The position numbers and the translations under genes were made by a program. Under the pieces are notes generated by a model. It had not been told where the DNA came from. It searched no databases and saw only the letters and a list, made by a program, of their open reading frames with translations. 62,749 nucleotides of DNA, from assembly GCA_029781855.1 (NCBI GenBank), contig JAKOVX010000078.1, positions 1 through 62,749 of the forward strand. The letters are read 5' to 3'. Shown here in pieces: positions 51,263 through 61,268 of the stretch (positions are counted from its first letter, which is position 1; each line of letters begins with the position of its first letter). The DNA comes from Acidobacteriota bacterium (GTDB taxonomy: Bacteria; Acidobacteriota; Blastocatellia; Pyrinomonadales; Pyrinomonadaceae).

Positions 51263-52444
51263 TTAATAATCGTACTCCGGCAGCGTAATGTCGTCGCGGA
51301 GGTCGCGGCCGATGAAGTAGTCGGCGATGAACTCGATCCGCATTAATTTGGTCACGAGATTGCGAAACGAGATTCCCAACGCCGTCGACGGAGCAAACGA
51401 CGAGGCAAATTTGGCGGCGGTCAGCTGCTTCTTTCTAAGGAAAGGCATTAGCGTCGCCTCGTATCGGGCAAATGCCTCGGCGTAATTACCGCCGCATTTG
51501 TTTAGTTCGCCGGCAAGGACGTAGCCCTCCGAGATCGCGAGGCCGGTTCCCTCGCCCGCAAGCAGCGAAACGCACGCCGCAGCGTCGCCGATCAGTGCCG
51601 TCCGGCCCTTTGACCAGGTGTCCATTCGGATCTGGCTGACGCGATCGAAATAAATATCGTCGGCCCGGCCCAACTCGTCGAGGATCTTAGGACATTCCCA
51701 CTTCGCTTCGCCAAATATCTCGCGGATCGCGGTTCGACGGCCCTCGAGGTCAGTCGGCTCTTCGCTGATATATTTGTCCTCGAAGACAAACAGAAAGAGC
51801 GTCTTGTCATCACGCATCGACATTCGCGAAACCTGTCGGCCGGGCACGCTGTTGCCCACGTAAATGAGTTCGTTGCGGGGCTCATAGCCGTCGGCCTCGA
51901 ACGCCGCGACGTGATAGCCGATCTGCTTTTCGAACTGAGATTCGGGTCCGAAAACGATCTCGCGAACCCTCGAATGAAGCCCGTCGGCCCCAATGACGAG
52001 ATCGACGTCGCGTGATGCGGCGTGGTCAAATCCGATGCGGACGCCATCGCCGGTTTCCTCGACCGAAGCGATCGAATCGCCGAAGATCGTCTCGATCCGG
52101 TCGGAAACGGCGTCATAGATCGTCGAGGCGAGGTCGGAACGGCGGACGCTGGTGAACCGGTCATTCGTCATTCGGCCAAAAACATCGACTGAAAATCCAC
52201 CGCTGGTGCGGCCCTCTTCGTCGACGAACCGCACCTCTTTCATCTGGTAGCCGAGTTCGCGGATACGCGGGATGAGGCCCATTTTATCGGCGATGTCGTA
52301 GCCGAGGCCCCAGAAATCGATGACATAACCGCCCCTGCGGATCGCCGGTGCCTGTTCGACGAGCAGAACTTCGTGGCCGCCCTTGAGCAGCCAAAACGCC
52401 AGTGCCGGGCCAGCAACGCCGGCTCCGTTAATCGCAATTTTCAT
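51263..52444 (-). CDS. FAD-dependent monooxygenase (TetX/PHBH class)
   Basis: 393 aa. The dinucleotide-binding motif AINGAGVAGPALAFWL, the DG motif GADGLHSRVREIV and LIGDAAACVSLLAGEGTGLAI are the three class A flavoprotein monooxygenase signatures. Hydroxylates an aromatic or polyketide-like substrate with NAD(P)H and O2; the substrate cannot be told. DoxX-family gene just upstream on the same strand. Confidence 0.9.
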   Translation of the reverse strand: MKIAINGAGVAGPALAFWLLKGGHEVLLVEQAPAIRRGGYVIDFWGLGYDIADKMGLIPRIRELGYQMKEVRFVDEEGRTSGGFSVDVFGRMTNDRFTSVRRSDLASTIYDAVSDRIETIFGDSIASVEETGDGVRIGFDHAASRDVDLVIGADGLHSRVREIVFGPESQFEKQIGYHVAAFEADGYEPRNELIYVGNSVPGRQVSRMSMRDDKTLFLFVFEDKYISEEPTDLEGRRTAIREIFGEAKWECPKILDELGRADDIYFDRVSQIRMDTWSKGRTALIGDAAACVSLLAGEGTGLAISEGYVLAGELNKCGGNYAEAFARYEATLMPFLRKKQLTAAKFASSFAPSTALGISFRNLVTKLMRIEFIADYFIGRDLRDDITLPEYDY

Positions 52445-52484
52445 ATTGACCTACACGCGCGAGGTGTTTGCCGTGCCCGCTGTG

Positions 52485-52862
52485 TCAGGCAGATCTGAGC
52501 AGTCCCGCGTAGCTGTCCCGGTAGTAATACGCCACGAAGAGGTTTGCAAGAACCAGGAATATCGCGACCGGGAGACCTGAATGATCGATGAACGAGTGGA
52601 AAAAGGCGATGTTTACGATGACCGGGGCGATGACAACGGTCGCGAGCGGTACGTACCTGCCGCTGACAAACGCGATGCCGCACAGCAGTTCGGTGACTTT
52701 CAACAGAGGGAAGAAATATCCGACCGAACCGAGGCCTTCGTTGAACGTTTTGACGACACCGCTCAATTCAGGCGTGGGTATCAATTTGAAAAAGTAGGTG
52801 ATCGACGCAAACAGGAATAATAGACCCATCAGCGTGCGCACGACGATCATCGCGATCTTCAT
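52485..52862 (-). CDS. DoxX-family membrane protein
   Basis: 125 aa with four hydrophobic helices; the VVRTLMGLLFLFASITYFF start and FPLLKVTELLCGIAFVSGRYVPLA are family-like. Function of the family is unclear. Followed by the monooxygenase gene. Confidence 0.8.
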   Translation of the reverse strand: MKIAMIVVRTLMGLLFLFASITYFFKLIPTPELSGVVKTFNEGLGSVGYFFPLLKVTELLCGIAFVSGRYVPLATVVIAPVIVNIAFFHSFIDHSGLPVAIFLVLANLFVAYYYRDSYAGLLRSA

Positions 52863-52929
52863 AGAATTATCTCCTTTAGAGCTAAAGTAGCACCCGAAGA
52901 TCGAACTCGCAACACTAAAGACGTTCTGT

Positions 52930-53295
52930 CTAGGAGATCAGCGGCTGTCCGATCTGCACAAGGAGCCGGTTAACGGCATCTCGCGAGATCGTTCGCGGGA
53001 TCACGGCCTTGAAGCCGCCGGATTCGAGTCCGATCTCCTCGGGCAGCATAAACAGTGAGAATATTCGATTTATCATCGATGCGTGGATCCACGCTTCGAA
53101 ATGAACATCGCCGGCAGCGATGCTGATCTCGAATTTTGTCGGCAGCACGAGCAGGCCGTGCCCTTTTTGATAGCGGCGCTTCGTGCCGTCGTCGTCGAGC
53201 AGGCGAAAGCCCTCGGTCTCGGCCCATTTTTCGACGCGGTGCCAGATGTCGGTCGGTACGTGAAAGTCGCGAATTGTCCTCGAATTCATATCCAA
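52930..53295 (-). CDS. Unknown 121-aa protein
   Basis: Not recognised. A mixed alpha/beta soluble protein (WHRVEKWAETEGFRLLDDDG; KFEISIAAGDVHFEAWIHA; GLESGGFKAVIPR). No signal peptide or membrane helix. Lies 67 bp upstream of doxX on the same strand. Confidence 0.65.
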   Translation of the reverse strand: MDMNSRTIRDFHVPTDIWHRVEKWAETEGFRLLDDDGTKRRYQKGHGLLVLPTKFEISIAAGDVHFEAWIHASMINRIFSLFMLPEEIGLESGGFKAVIPRTISRDAVNRLLVQIGQPLIS

Positions 53296-53432
53296 AATCG
53301 CTCTTTTATTGTGGTTTTGATTTAACGAAAATAATCTAAAACAATTCGATATGTTTTGTCGAGCGGCGACGCCCGGCGATAAAAAACGACGTCAAAAATG
53401 CCTTGTTGGCAAGGCGGAAGCGGCTATATAGT

Positions 53433-53463
53433 TTGACAAAAATGTTACGCAACAAGATATAGT
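53433..53463 (+). promoter_or_regulatory. Promoter of the HNH gene
   Basis: Perfect TTGACA (53433-53438), 19-nt spacer, TATAGT (53458-53463); about 55 nt before the chosen start. A GCCTTG-TTGG-CAAGGC hairpin sits upstream. Confidence 0.6.
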
Positions 53464-53518
53464 GCTTGCGTTTAGGGGCCTTAGATATTACATTACTGAA
53501 GGAATCACGAGAGGAGGT

Positions 53519-54085
53519 ATGGGTTTGCTTACAGGTCGAGTTTTACTGTTAAATTTTTCGTATGAGCCGCTTGGCACGGTCGGCGTCGCCCGTTCCGTCT
53601 GTCTCTGGTTTCGCGGAGCCGTGTTCATCGAGGAGAACGATGGCGACAATGTGCTCCATTCTCCCTCGACGACCTTTCCGGTCCCGTCGGTCGTCCGGCT
53701 GCGTCATTACGTCCACGTTCGCCGCAATAATCGTGAGACGACGATGAAGCGTGCCCGGATCTACATTCGCGACCGTTACCGCTGCCAGTATTGCGGCGAG
53801 AGCAAGCACGCCAAGGACCTGACGCTCGACCATATCTTCCCGCGTGCCCAGGGCGGCGAAAGCACGCCGCACAATCTGGTCTCCGCCTGCGTGAAATGCA
53901 ACCAGCGAAAGGGCAACCGTACGCCCGAGCAGGCGCGCATGCCGCTGCTGACGTCGCAAAAGCTGCTTCGGCTGGGCCTCGACCATGTCCTGCTCTGCCA
54001 TTACGCCGAGAACCGGCCGGAATGGCGAAAGTACCTGTTCATGGACGAGATCGACGACATCGGGCCGCAGGCCGTCGCCGCCTAA
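53519..54085 (+). CDS. HNH endonuclease family protein
   Basis: 188 aa from ATG 53519, preceded by GAGAGGAGGT. The N-terminus (VLLLNFSYEPLGTVGVARS) and the Cys4 HNH core (CQYCGESKHAKDLTLDHIFPRAQGG, then ACVKCNQRKGNRTPEQA) match the common chromosomal McrA-like HNH proteins. Physiological target unknown; its wide occurrence argues against a simple mobile restriction gene. Confidence 0.9.
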   Translation: MGLLTGRVLLLNFSYEPLGTVGVARSVCLWFRGAVFIEENDGDNVLHSPSTTFPVPSVVRLRHYVHVRRNNRETTMKRARIYIRDRYRCQYCGESKHAKDLTLDHIFPRAQGGESTPHNLVSACVKCNQRKGNRTPEQARMPLLTSQKLLRLGLDHVLLCHYAENRPEWRKYLFMDEIDDIGPQAVAA

Positions 54086-54118
54086 CGCGGTTTACAACCG
54101 TATCCTACAAAATTCGAT

Positions 54119-55786
54119 ATGAGCGAAATGGCCAACGGTGCTGGTTACGAATTTCGCCTATTTGCCCCGAATAATCGTGCGGCGTCCTTGATCGGCGACT
54201 TTTCCGATTGGAACGAGATCGCAATGGAAAAGGACGGCGACGGGTATTTTCGCGTGTCCCGCGATCTGCCGGACGGCACCTATCAGTACCGGTTCAGGAT
54301 CCGTTCAAAAAGCTGGTTCAATGCCGACGACGAGTGGAAGACGATCACCGACCCGTACGCGACCGACATCGATCCCGAGACACAGAACGCGATCCTGAAA
54401 CTCAGGAACGGCCGGAAGATCGTCGACGAATACGTCTGGCGGTCGGACGACGTTCCGCTGCCCGAGAACAATGCGATCGTCGTCTACGAGATGCACGTCG
54501 GCGATTTTTCGGGCGGCGAAGAGGAAGGATTCACCCGGGGCAAATATACCGACGTCATCGACAAGCTCGACTATCTCGTCGACCTCGGGGTCAATGCGAT
54601 CGAGCTGATGCCGCTCAAATCGAATCCCGGCGATTTCAACTGGGGATATTCGCCGATACATTACTTTGCTCCGGAGGCGAGCTTCGGGACGACGGCCGAG
54701 CTGAAACAAATGATCGACGAGTGTCATGCTCTCGGCATCCGCGTGATCGTTGACGGAGTTTACAATCACGCGAGCACGGCGAACCCGCTGACGCAGATCG
54801 ACCATGATTACTGGTTCCTGCACGAAGGGAAAGACCCGGAACAGAATTGGGGGCCGGAATTCGATTACGATCGGATCGACGACCGGTTCGGGATGAATCC
54901 GGCAACGAGATTTGTCACGGATTCGGTTCGTTTCTGGATCTACGAATACCGCATCGACGGCATCAGGTTCGATGCTGCGAAACAGATCGACCATCCGATA
55001 TTGCTCGGGACACTAGTCGCCAACGCCCGCGAAGCGGCCTATATGAAGCCTTTTTTCACGGTCGCCGAGTTCATACCGCCGACGCCGGAGATCACCGAGC
55101 CGGACGGCCCGGTCGAGAGCTGTTGGAACGACAGCTTTATGTACGGCGTAATGGAATATCTCGAGGGCGAGCCGCTAAACCTGGAAAAGATCAAGGACGC
55201 GATCGATCCGACGCGGCGTGGTTTTGCAAACCTTACGAGCGTGACCAACTACCTGGCGAATCACGACCAGAATCGCCTTTTCCGCAAGCTCGGCGAGGCC
55301 GGCATCCTCGACGAAGAGCTTTACAAGCGAGCGAAACTCGGTGCCCTGATACTAATGACCTCGGTCGGTGTGCCGATGATATGGATGGGCGAGGAATTTG
55401 GTGAGTACGTGCCGATGTCAGAGCAAAGCAACAAGATCGACTGGACGCTGCTGCAAAACGACACCAATAGCGAATTGCACAAGTATTACAGGCGTTTGAT
55501 CGATTTTCGGACCACCGATCCGACGATGCGCACGGCAAATCTCGATTTTTTTCACGAAGACGCCGATTCGGGCGTGCTGTGTTTTCGCAGGTATGACGAC
55601 GAAGGCGACTCGGCCGTGGTGGTCATAAATCTGTCGGACGAAACGGTTGAGAATTATGAGATTCCCGACTTCCCCGTCGATGGAGATCTTTACGAGATCA
55701 CGACACGCTCAGAATACACGGCCTCGGACGGGAAGCTGACCCTCGATCTGGAGAGGCGGACAGGTTTGGTATTTACGCGAAAATAG
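54119..55786 (+). CDS. GH13 glucan-active enzyme with N-terminal CBM48
   Basis: 555 aa. Residues about 8-90 form a CBM48/E-set domain (FRLFAPNNRAASLIGDFSDW). The GH13 barrel has the four regions: DGVYNHAS, GIRFDAAKQ (nucleophile Asp), FTVAEFIP (acid Glu) and YLANHDQNR. The C-terminal beta domain ends at 555. Shorter than GlgB; candidates are a branching-type or trehalohydrolase-like enzyme. No other glycogen gene is nearby. Confidence 0.88.
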   Translation: MSEMANGAGYEFRLFAPNNRAASLIGDFSDWNEIAMEKDGDGYFRVSRDLPDGTYQYRFRIRSKSWFNADDEWKTITDPYATDIDPETQNAILKLRNGRKIVDEYVWRSDDVPLPENNAIVVYEMHVGDFSGGEEEGFTRGKYTDVIDKLDYLVDLGVNAIELMPLKSNPGDFNWGYSPIHYFAPEASFGTTAELKQMIDECHALGIRVIVDGVYNHASTANPLTQIDHDYWFLHEGKDPEQNWGPEFDYDRIDDRFGMNPATRFVTDSVRFWIYEYRIDGIRFDAAKQIDHPILLGTLVANAREAAYMKPFFTVAEFIPPTPEITEPDGPVESCWNDSFMYGVMEYLEGEPLNLEKIKDAIDPTRRGFANLTSVTNYLANHDQNRLFRKLGEAGILDEELYKRAKLGALILMTSVGVPMIWMGEEFGEYVPMSEQSNKIDWTLLQNDTNSELHKYYRRLIDFRTTDPTMRTANLDFFHEDADSGVLCFRRYDDEGDSAVVVINLSDETVENYEIPDFPVDGDLYEITTRSEYTASDGKLTLDLERRTGLVFTRK

Positions 55787-55848
55787 GTCGGAAAACGTAC
55801 CGATGGCGAGAAAAGATCGGCGACGAATGTGAAACGTCCAATGACGAA

Positions 55849-55892
55849 ACGGCCAGCCGCAAAGCGTGTAAGCACGCTGCACGACCGGCCGT
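55849..55892. terminator. Hairpin between convergent genes
   Basis: ACGGCC/GGCCGT outer stem and AGCGTG/CACGCT inner stem. Likely a shared terminator for the GH13 gene and the ferritin-like gene; there is no strong T-run. Confidence 0.5.
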
Positions 55893-55983
55893 AACCTAAA
55901 AATTCACATTTGCGATCGTTCGACCGCAAACGGCTAATCAGTTTATACAAACCGACGGATAATGCCGCCGATCGACGCCATCC

Positions 55984-56529
55984 TTAGGCTGCGGCAGCTT
56001 GGGGATTCGTGGTAAAGAGCAGGTCCGCGATGTCCGTGGCGTGCTCTTCCTCGACGGCGAGGATCGTTTCGATCAGACGCCGCGTGGTCGAATCTTTTTC
56101 GCCGAAATAGGCGATCATTTCGCGATAGGTCTGGATCGCGATGCGCTCGGCAACGAGGTCTTCGCGAAGCATGTCTTCGAGCGATGTGCCCTCGACGTAC
56201 TCGGCATGGGCCGCAGCGGTCAGGTGAGCGGGATTCAGATCGGGCTTTCCGCCAAGCTGCGTAATACGCTCGGCGAGCAGATCGGCGTGCTGCTGTTCCT
56301 CGTTGGAATGTTGGAGAAACTCGGCGGCGGCTCCTTCTTTATAGATGCCGCTGGCCATAAAGTAATGGAACCTGTAACGAAGTACACAGACGATCTCGGT
56401 CGCAAGGGCGCCGTTGAGGATCTTGATCGCCTCGTCCTTGTCAAGTTGGTAATCCGGTGTGACGGCGCCGTCCTGAATTTCGGTCCGGGCACGCTGGCGA
56501 ATGGTTTTTGTATCGGTAAATGAACTCAT
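55984..56529 (-). CDS. Ferritin-like/bacterioferritin-type protein
   Basis: 181 aa from ATG 56529 (MSSFTDTKT). Four-helix ferritin-like fold with di-iron ligands: ALATEIVCVLRYRFHYF (Glu), SNEEQQHADLLAERI (ExxH), LREDLVAERIAIQTY (Glu) and AVEEEHATDIADLL (ExxH). Stores iron or protects DNA from oxidation. An ATG at 56547 would add six residues. Confidence 0.88.
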   Translation of the reverse strand: MSSFTDTKTIRQRARTEIQDGAVTPDYQLDKDEAIKILNGALATEIVCVLRYRFHYFMASGIYKEGAAAEFLQHSNEEQQHADLLAERITQLGGKPDLNPAHLTAAAHAEYVEGTSLEDMLREDLVAERIAIQTYREMIAYFGEKDSTTRRLIETILAVEEEHATDIADLLFTTNPQAAAA

Positions 56530-56594
56530 ATAAAAAAGGCCTCCCAACCTTGTATTTGTTTAACGAACGAAACTGTGTAATTTGATTTTAGTGG

Positions 56595-57056
56595 ATGAGA
56601 CGCCCTATGGCAATGAATTTTATGAAAAGGTACGAAAACGAAGAAGAAATACGCGAGGTCGTCAGGACGTTTGAGGACGCGACGATCAGCCGTGACAAAT
56701 GGAAGCACGCCGAGCACCTGACGGTGGCTCTGCACTATTTGTGTCTCCACGATCCTGAGACAGCGACCGGGAAAATGCGGTCGGGTATTTTCAAGCTCCT
56801 GACGAGCGGTTTCCGGCTCGACCTGTCGAAGGAAATGCCGTATCACGAGACGCTTACCGTTTTCTGGATGCGGACCGTGGCGGAGTTTAACGCGTCGAAG
56901 AACGGCGCTTGCCTGCTCAATAAGGCAAACGAACTGGTCGCCACATACGACAAAGACTATCCGCTCAGGTTCTACAGCCGGGAGTGTCTGTTTTCGGATG
57001 AGGCGAGGGCGGCGTTCGTCGAAGGTGATATCACAGAGCCGCCTGATCGAATTTAG
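56595..57056 (+). CDS. Conserved hypothetical protein
   Basis: 153 aa, not assigned. It begins near MNFMKRYENEEEIREVVRTF; the HAEHL motif in WKHAEHLTVALHYLCLHD and YHETLTVFWMRTV give His/Glu positions that could bind metal. All-helical by appearance. Start uncertain: ATG 56595 or the second ATG at 56610. Divergent from the ferritin-like gene. Confidence 0.7.
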   Translation: MRRPMAMNFMKRYENEEEIREVVRTFEDATISRDKWKHAEHLTVALHYLCLHDPETATGKMRSGIFKLLTSGFRLDLSKEMPYHETLTVFWMRTVAEFNASKNGACLLNKANELVATYDKDYPLRFYSRECLFSDEARAAFVEGDITEPPDRI

Positions 57057-57101
57057 GTTATGATATCTATTTCGCGGAAAGTCGAAATTTGGTAACCGCG
57101 T

Positions 57102-57132
57102 TCAACCACCCGCTGCCGCAGGTGGTTCTGAC
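57102..57132 (+). promoter_or_regulatory. Hairpin upstream of cysS, copy of the rtcB element
   Basis: AACCACC...GGTGGTT then CTGAC. Differs from 47701-47731 at three positions, two of which keep a base pair. Confidence 0.65.
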
Positions 57133-57135
57133 TAT

Positions 57136-58536
57136 ATGCTTAGATTTTTTAATACACTTTCACGAAAGGTCGAGGAGTTTCAACCGCTTGAGGCGGGCAA
57201 GGTGCGGATGTACATCTGCGGCCCGACGGTTTGGAATTTTGCCCATATCGGTAATTTTCGCACCTTCGTTTTCGGCGATGTTTTACGCCGCTATCTGAAG
57301 TTCAAGGGCTACGAAATGACGCACGTCTTTAATCTGACGGACGTCGACGACCGCATTATCAAAGAGGCAAAGGCGCGGAACATCTCGATCGACGAATTCA
57401 CCGCGCCGTTCATTCAATATTTTTGGGAAGATTTCGACGCTCTCGGCAATGAGCGGCCCGAGGTGACGCCGCGTGCGACGCACCACATCGCCGAGATGAT
57501 CGACATCATCCAGAATCTGCTCGATAACGGCCACGCGTACGAATCCGAGGGTTCGATCTACTACCGCATAACGGCGTTTCCCGACTACGGCAAGCTCTCG
57601 AAGATCAATTTCGCCGGCAATATCCACGGCGGCAGCGAGCGGATCGACACCGACAAATACGACAAGGAAGACGCCCGCGATTTTGCGCTCTGGAAACTGG
57701 TTGGCAAGGACGAGCAGCCCGGCTGGGACGCTCCGTTCGGCCACGGGCGTCCGGGCTGGCACATCGAGTGCTCGGCGATGTCGATGAAGTACCTCGGCGA
57801 GACTTTCGACATTCACGGCGGCGGGATGGACCTGCAGTTTCCGCATCACGAGAACGAGATCGCCCAGAGCGAGGGCTCAACCGGAAAGCTGTTCTCGAAA
57901 TACTGGATACACAGCGAATTCCTGAAGATCGACGACGTCACGATGTCGAAATCGAAGGGCAATTTCTTTACGTTTCGCGACCTGCGCGAACAGGGTTATT
58001 CGCCGCTCGCGATCCGGTATTTGCTGCTGTCGGTGCCGTACCGCAAGCAGCTGAATTTCACGTTCGAGGGCCTGCAGGGTGCCGAGAGCACCGTCGAGCG
58101 TCTGCGCAATTTCCGGCGTCTGGTCAGCGACGCAAAAACGCCGGCCGGATCGGTCCCGGCGACAAAGGCGAGTGTGGACACGGCTCTGGCGGACTTTGAA
58201 ACGGCGATGGACGACGACTTTAACACGGCGTCGGCGCTCGCGGCGATCCACGATATGGTCCGCGAGATCAACACCGCACTCACGAAAGGCGATCTCGGTT
58301 CCGACGACCAGGCGGCCGTGCTCGACGCAGTGGCGAAATTCGATTCCGTTCTCGGCATCTTCGGCACCGAGGTCAGCGAGATACTCGACGCCGATATCGA
58401 GAAACTCATCGCCGAACGCCAGGAAGCCCGCCGAAACCGTAATTTTGCACGGTCGGACGAGATCCGCGACCTTCTGGCGGAACAGAACATCATTCTCGAG
58501 GACACTAAGGACGGTGTTCGGTGGAAGAGGAAATAA
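57136..58536 (+). CDS. cysS: Cysteine--tRNA ligase
   Basis: 466 aa. HIGH-type motif FAHIGNFRT after the zinc Cys in [19 protein letters not shown] and [15 protein letters not shown] (zinc His/Glu), and [10 protein letters not shown] (KMSKS). Full family length. No clear Shine-Dalgarno; the repeated hairpin ends 5 nt before the ATG, which could matter for initiation. Confidence 0.97.
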   Translation: MLRFFNTLSRKVEEFQPLEAGKVRMYICGPTVWNFAHIGNFRTFVFGDVLRRYLKFKGYEMTHVFNLTDVDDRIIKEAKARNISIDEFTAPFIQYFWEDFDALGNERPEVTPRATHHIAEMIDIIQNLLDNGHAYESEGSIYYRITAFPDYGKLSKINFAGNIHGGSERIDTDKYDKEDARDFALWKLVGKDEQPGWDAPFGHGRPGWHIECSAMSMKYLGETFDIHGGGMDLQFPHHENEIAQSEGSTGKLFSKYWIHSEFLKIDDVTMSKSKGNFFTFRDLREQGYSPLAIRYLLLSVPYRKQLNFTFEGLQGAESTVERLRNFRRLVSDAKTPAGSVPATKASVDTALADFETAMDDDFNTASALAAIHDMVREINTALTKGDLGSDDQAAVLDAVAKFDSVLGIFGTEVSEILDADIEKLIAERQEARRNRNFARSDEIRDLLAEQNIILEDTKDGVRWKRK

Positions 58537-58555
58537 CCCGATCGTTCTATGAAAT

Positions 58556-59119
58556 ATGCTGTTACCGATCTCCTTTGACGAGGTTTCATATTTCAAAAAT
58601 GAATATCGCGGCGACCTGATCGTCACCGAAGGCGTTTTGTACTATTTCCCGCACACGCGCGTTTCGTACGCAAGGAGAGAAACCGGGTTTAAGGGTATGA
58701 TTGCGGCTAAGCATGCCTCGATCATAGCCGTACTCGTTTTGGTTGTTCCATACGCAGGCTGGATATTCGAAGCCTCCGACAAGAGTGTAAAGATCGGAAA
58801 GTTCTTAAAAAGAACTTTCCGCCCGTCGGTCAACCGTGCACTTATTAAAAAGGAGCACGTTTGGCACGGCAACGAAGACAGCAAGCTTCTCCAGCGCAAG
58901 CTGGATGCGTACATCGCTGACAAAAAGTCCGAGAGTCTAAAGTTTGACGAAGATTCCGTGCCCAAACCGATGAGGTTTGCAATCGGGGAAATGGAGAAGG
59001 TGCGGCTCGGGCTAAAACTCAAGTTCGACTCGAAATTCGATGATCACGATTTTCGCATCAATCCGATCCGTCGGGGACTTCTTAAAAGAGCATTGAAAGA
59101 GGGCGGATTTTTGTCTTAA
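58556..59119 (+). CDS. Unknown protein with one membrane helix
   Basis: 187 aa, not recognised. N-terminal 50 residues soluble (DLIVTEGVLYYFPHTRV), one hydrophobic helix HASIIAVLVLVVPYAGWIF, then a basic cytoplasmic or periplasmic tail. Starts 20 bp after cysS, so probably co-transcribed. Confidence 0.65.
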   Translation: MLLPISFDEVSYFKNEYRGDLIVTEGVLYYFPHTRVSYARRETGFKGMIAAKHASIIAVLVLVVPYAGWIFEASDKSVKIGKFLKRTFRPSVNRALIKKEHVWHGNEDSKLLQRKLDAYIADKKSESLKFDEDSVPKPMRFAIGEMEKVRLGLKLKFDSKFDDHDFRINPIRRGLLKRALKEGGFLS

Positions 59120-59123
59120 TAAT

Positions 59124-60638
59124 TCATTTTTCCAACAGGATCATGATCGCGTTACCGCTGTCGGTCGCGATCATTTTTCTGTCCGCCACGTGAAAACCGC
59201 GTGAGATGAATGTCTGCAGCGGGTTTGCAGTCTCGTCGATCTCCTCGCCGCGATAGGCGATCCAGAACCTATCGTCTTTCACGTCGCCAAGTTCAACGGT
59301 CCCGACTTCGCTAAATCCACGAGGCAGGAAGTAGGCGGCGTCTTCTGCCACTCCCGCGACATTCCGGATCTTCGCGACCTTGGCGGGGCGGCCGCTTTCG
59401 TGAAAAGCAAACCAGAAATGATAGGCGATGAGATCTTCGAAAACGTAGACCTTTGCGTCGACCGTGTCCTCGACCTGAGCCGACATCGGTTCCCACGCGC
59501 ACCAAATATAATTTGGCGTCGCTCGCTGCGCCTGCAAATAAAATGCATAGCCCGAAAGCGCGCAGAGAACCGCGACGATCGCAGTTTTTAGCGTCGCGGA
59601 ACTGATCCGCCCGATCAGAGACGTTACGAATAACGCCGCCGGCACGAAAATAATGATCAGGTGTCGCGTCCCCCAGATCGAATACGGCAGGATCCAGCTT
59701 AACCCGAACGCAGCCAGCACAGGCAAAGCAACGAATATCGCGAGCAGTCGCTTTGTCTCGAACTTCTCGCGTTCGATCTGCCGATCATTAATGATCCCGA
59801 CGATGAGTCCGGCGGCCAATGTCAATAAGATCGGCATCGATACCGTGAGGATAGTAAGCGGCTCCGCAGACGACCCCGGAAAATAGAACGGCTCAAACAT
59901 TCCGAACGCGAGCTGCAGCAGTTGTGCGATGCCCGGACGGATCATCCACCCGATATTCTGTCCAATCTGCGAGCCCGCATTCGCCTCGATAAGCACTGCC
60001 GCCGCCCACGGAGCAAAGGCAAGGGCCGATATGCCGAACATTAGCAGGATGGCGCGGATCTTTATCCGCTGGAATATGACGATCGCGGCAACCTCGCTGA
60101 GGACGACAAACCAGCCGAAATAGTGCGAATAGACGAGCAGGATGTTGACGATGATCAGAATCCGGAGGCTTTTCCCTTTGTGAAAATACTTTACAAAAAG
60201 CCAGGTCGAGAAGAGCGAGAGGCACAACAGGAGGCTGTACATTCGGACCTCTTGTGCGTATTTGATCAGCGAACCGTTTACCGCGAAGAGCAGGAACGCG
60301 ATCGTCCGCGTCCACGCATTCGCCCTCAATTCCCTGCACAACAGCAGAAACGGCACGACCGCCGCGACGGCGAACAGCAGCGGCAGCAGACGCAGCCAGA
60401 CGATGCTTTCGCCGCCGACGGCGATCCACAATTTGAGAAAAACGTAGAAAAGCGGCGGATGGATCAGGTCCTTAGCGACGAATGAGAGGATCGTGTTCCA
60501 GGTATGCTCGGCGGCGTGGACACTGAATATTTCGTCAAACCACAGGCACGACGTCGTCAAGTTTTGCAGGCGGACGGCGACGTAAACTGCAGCCAGCAAT
60601 GCCGTGGCCAGGATCTGGAAAAGCCGCGCGTTCTTCAT
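59124..60638 (-). CDS. GT39/PMT-2-type membrane glycosyltransferase
   Basis: 504 aa with about eleven membrane helices. The first periplasmic loop has LWFDEIFSVHAAEHTW (catalytic Asp-Glu of GT-C enzymes) and then DLIHPPLFYVFLKLW. Transfers sugars from polyprenyl phosphate to lipid or protein. Convergent with the upstream gene, 4 bp apart. Confidence 0.87.
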   Translation of the reverse strand: MKNARLFQILATALLAAVYVAVRLQNLTTSCLWFDEIFSVHAAEHTWNTILSFVAKDLIHPPLFYVFLKLWIAVGGESIVWLRLLPLLFAVAAVVPFLLLCRELRANAWTRTIAFLLFAVNGSLIKYAQEVRMYSLLLCLSLFSTWLFVKYFHKGKSLRILIIVNILLVYSHYFGWFVVLSEVAAIVIFQRIKIRAILLMFGISALAFAPWAAAVLIEANAGSQIGQNIGWMIRPGIAQLLQLAFGMFEPFYFPGSSAEPLTILTVSMPILLTLAAGLIVGIINDRQIEREKFETKRLLAIFVALPVLAAFGLSWILPYSIWGTRHLIIIFVPAALFVTSLIGRISSATLKTAIVAVLCALSGYAFYLQAQRATPNYIWCAWEPMSAQVEDTVDAKVYVFEDLIAYHFWFAFHESGRPAKVAKIRNVAGVAEDAAYFLPRGFSEVGTVELGDVKDDRFWIAYRGEEIDETANPLQTFISRGFHVADRKMIATDSGNAIMILLEK

Positions 60639-60652
60639 TCCAAGGTTCCTGC

Positions 60653-61207
60653 CTAGCTCAAACGGCCGTATTGGCTGTAATAAGACAATGGAACGGTCTT
60701 GTAAGTTTCGGTGTCGCGGCAGTATGCCAGACAGCTATTGAATGGGCGTGAATAGACGTGGATGCTGACGGCCCGTTCATTGAATTCGGGTAGGTTAAGG
60801 ACCTGATGGATCGGCTCTTCGAGCTCGACCTTGGCGGCGAGACAATCGGATAATTCAAAAGAGCTGGTCTCAACCAGGCGGCAAAACGACCGCGATTCGT
60901 CCATCTCCGCGACGGCGAAATTCTGCCCGCGGAGGCGTCCCACGGGAACCGTCATCCAGCATTTTTGGCCGGCGTGGTCATGGATTCGCGAGGTCATTCC
61001 CTTTTCCCAGCAGATCACCATCAGCTCGAACCTTTCGTCCTTGAACACGAGATTTCGCGTGTAAAAGTCCGGGTTCCAGAAGAAATACGGCTCGATCGAA
61101 TCGACCTCGACCGGGTTTTCGCCCAAAAACTCATAAATGTTGCCGCAGGTAAAATCGTCATCCGAGATCGACCTGAGGCCTTCGATCAATTTATCTAACT
61201 TAACCAT
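60653..61207 (-). CDS. Cysteine dioxygenase, type I
   Basis: 184 aa cupin. Iron ligands: the HxH pair in SRIHDHAGQKCWM and a later His in VSIHVYSRPFNSC; the Cys near HDHAG may give the Cys-Tyr cofactor. Oxidises cysteine to cysteine sulfinate. Starts 14 bp upstream of the glycosyltransferase, same strand. Confidence 0.88.
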   Translation of the reverse strand: MVKLDKLIEGLRSISDDDFTCGNIYEFLGENPVEVDSIEPYFFWNPDFYTRNLVFKDERFELMVICWEKGMTSRIHDHAGQKCWMTVPVGRLRGQNFAVAEMDESRSFCRLVETSSFELSDCLAAKVELEEPIHQVLNLPEFNERAVSIHVYSRPFNSCLAYCRDTETYKTVPLSYYSQYGRLS

Positions 61208-61268
61208 AAGTTTGGGGCGCCGCTGTCAGGAGGAATCGACAAACGGATTGTAGCAGATTTTCTGAAAA

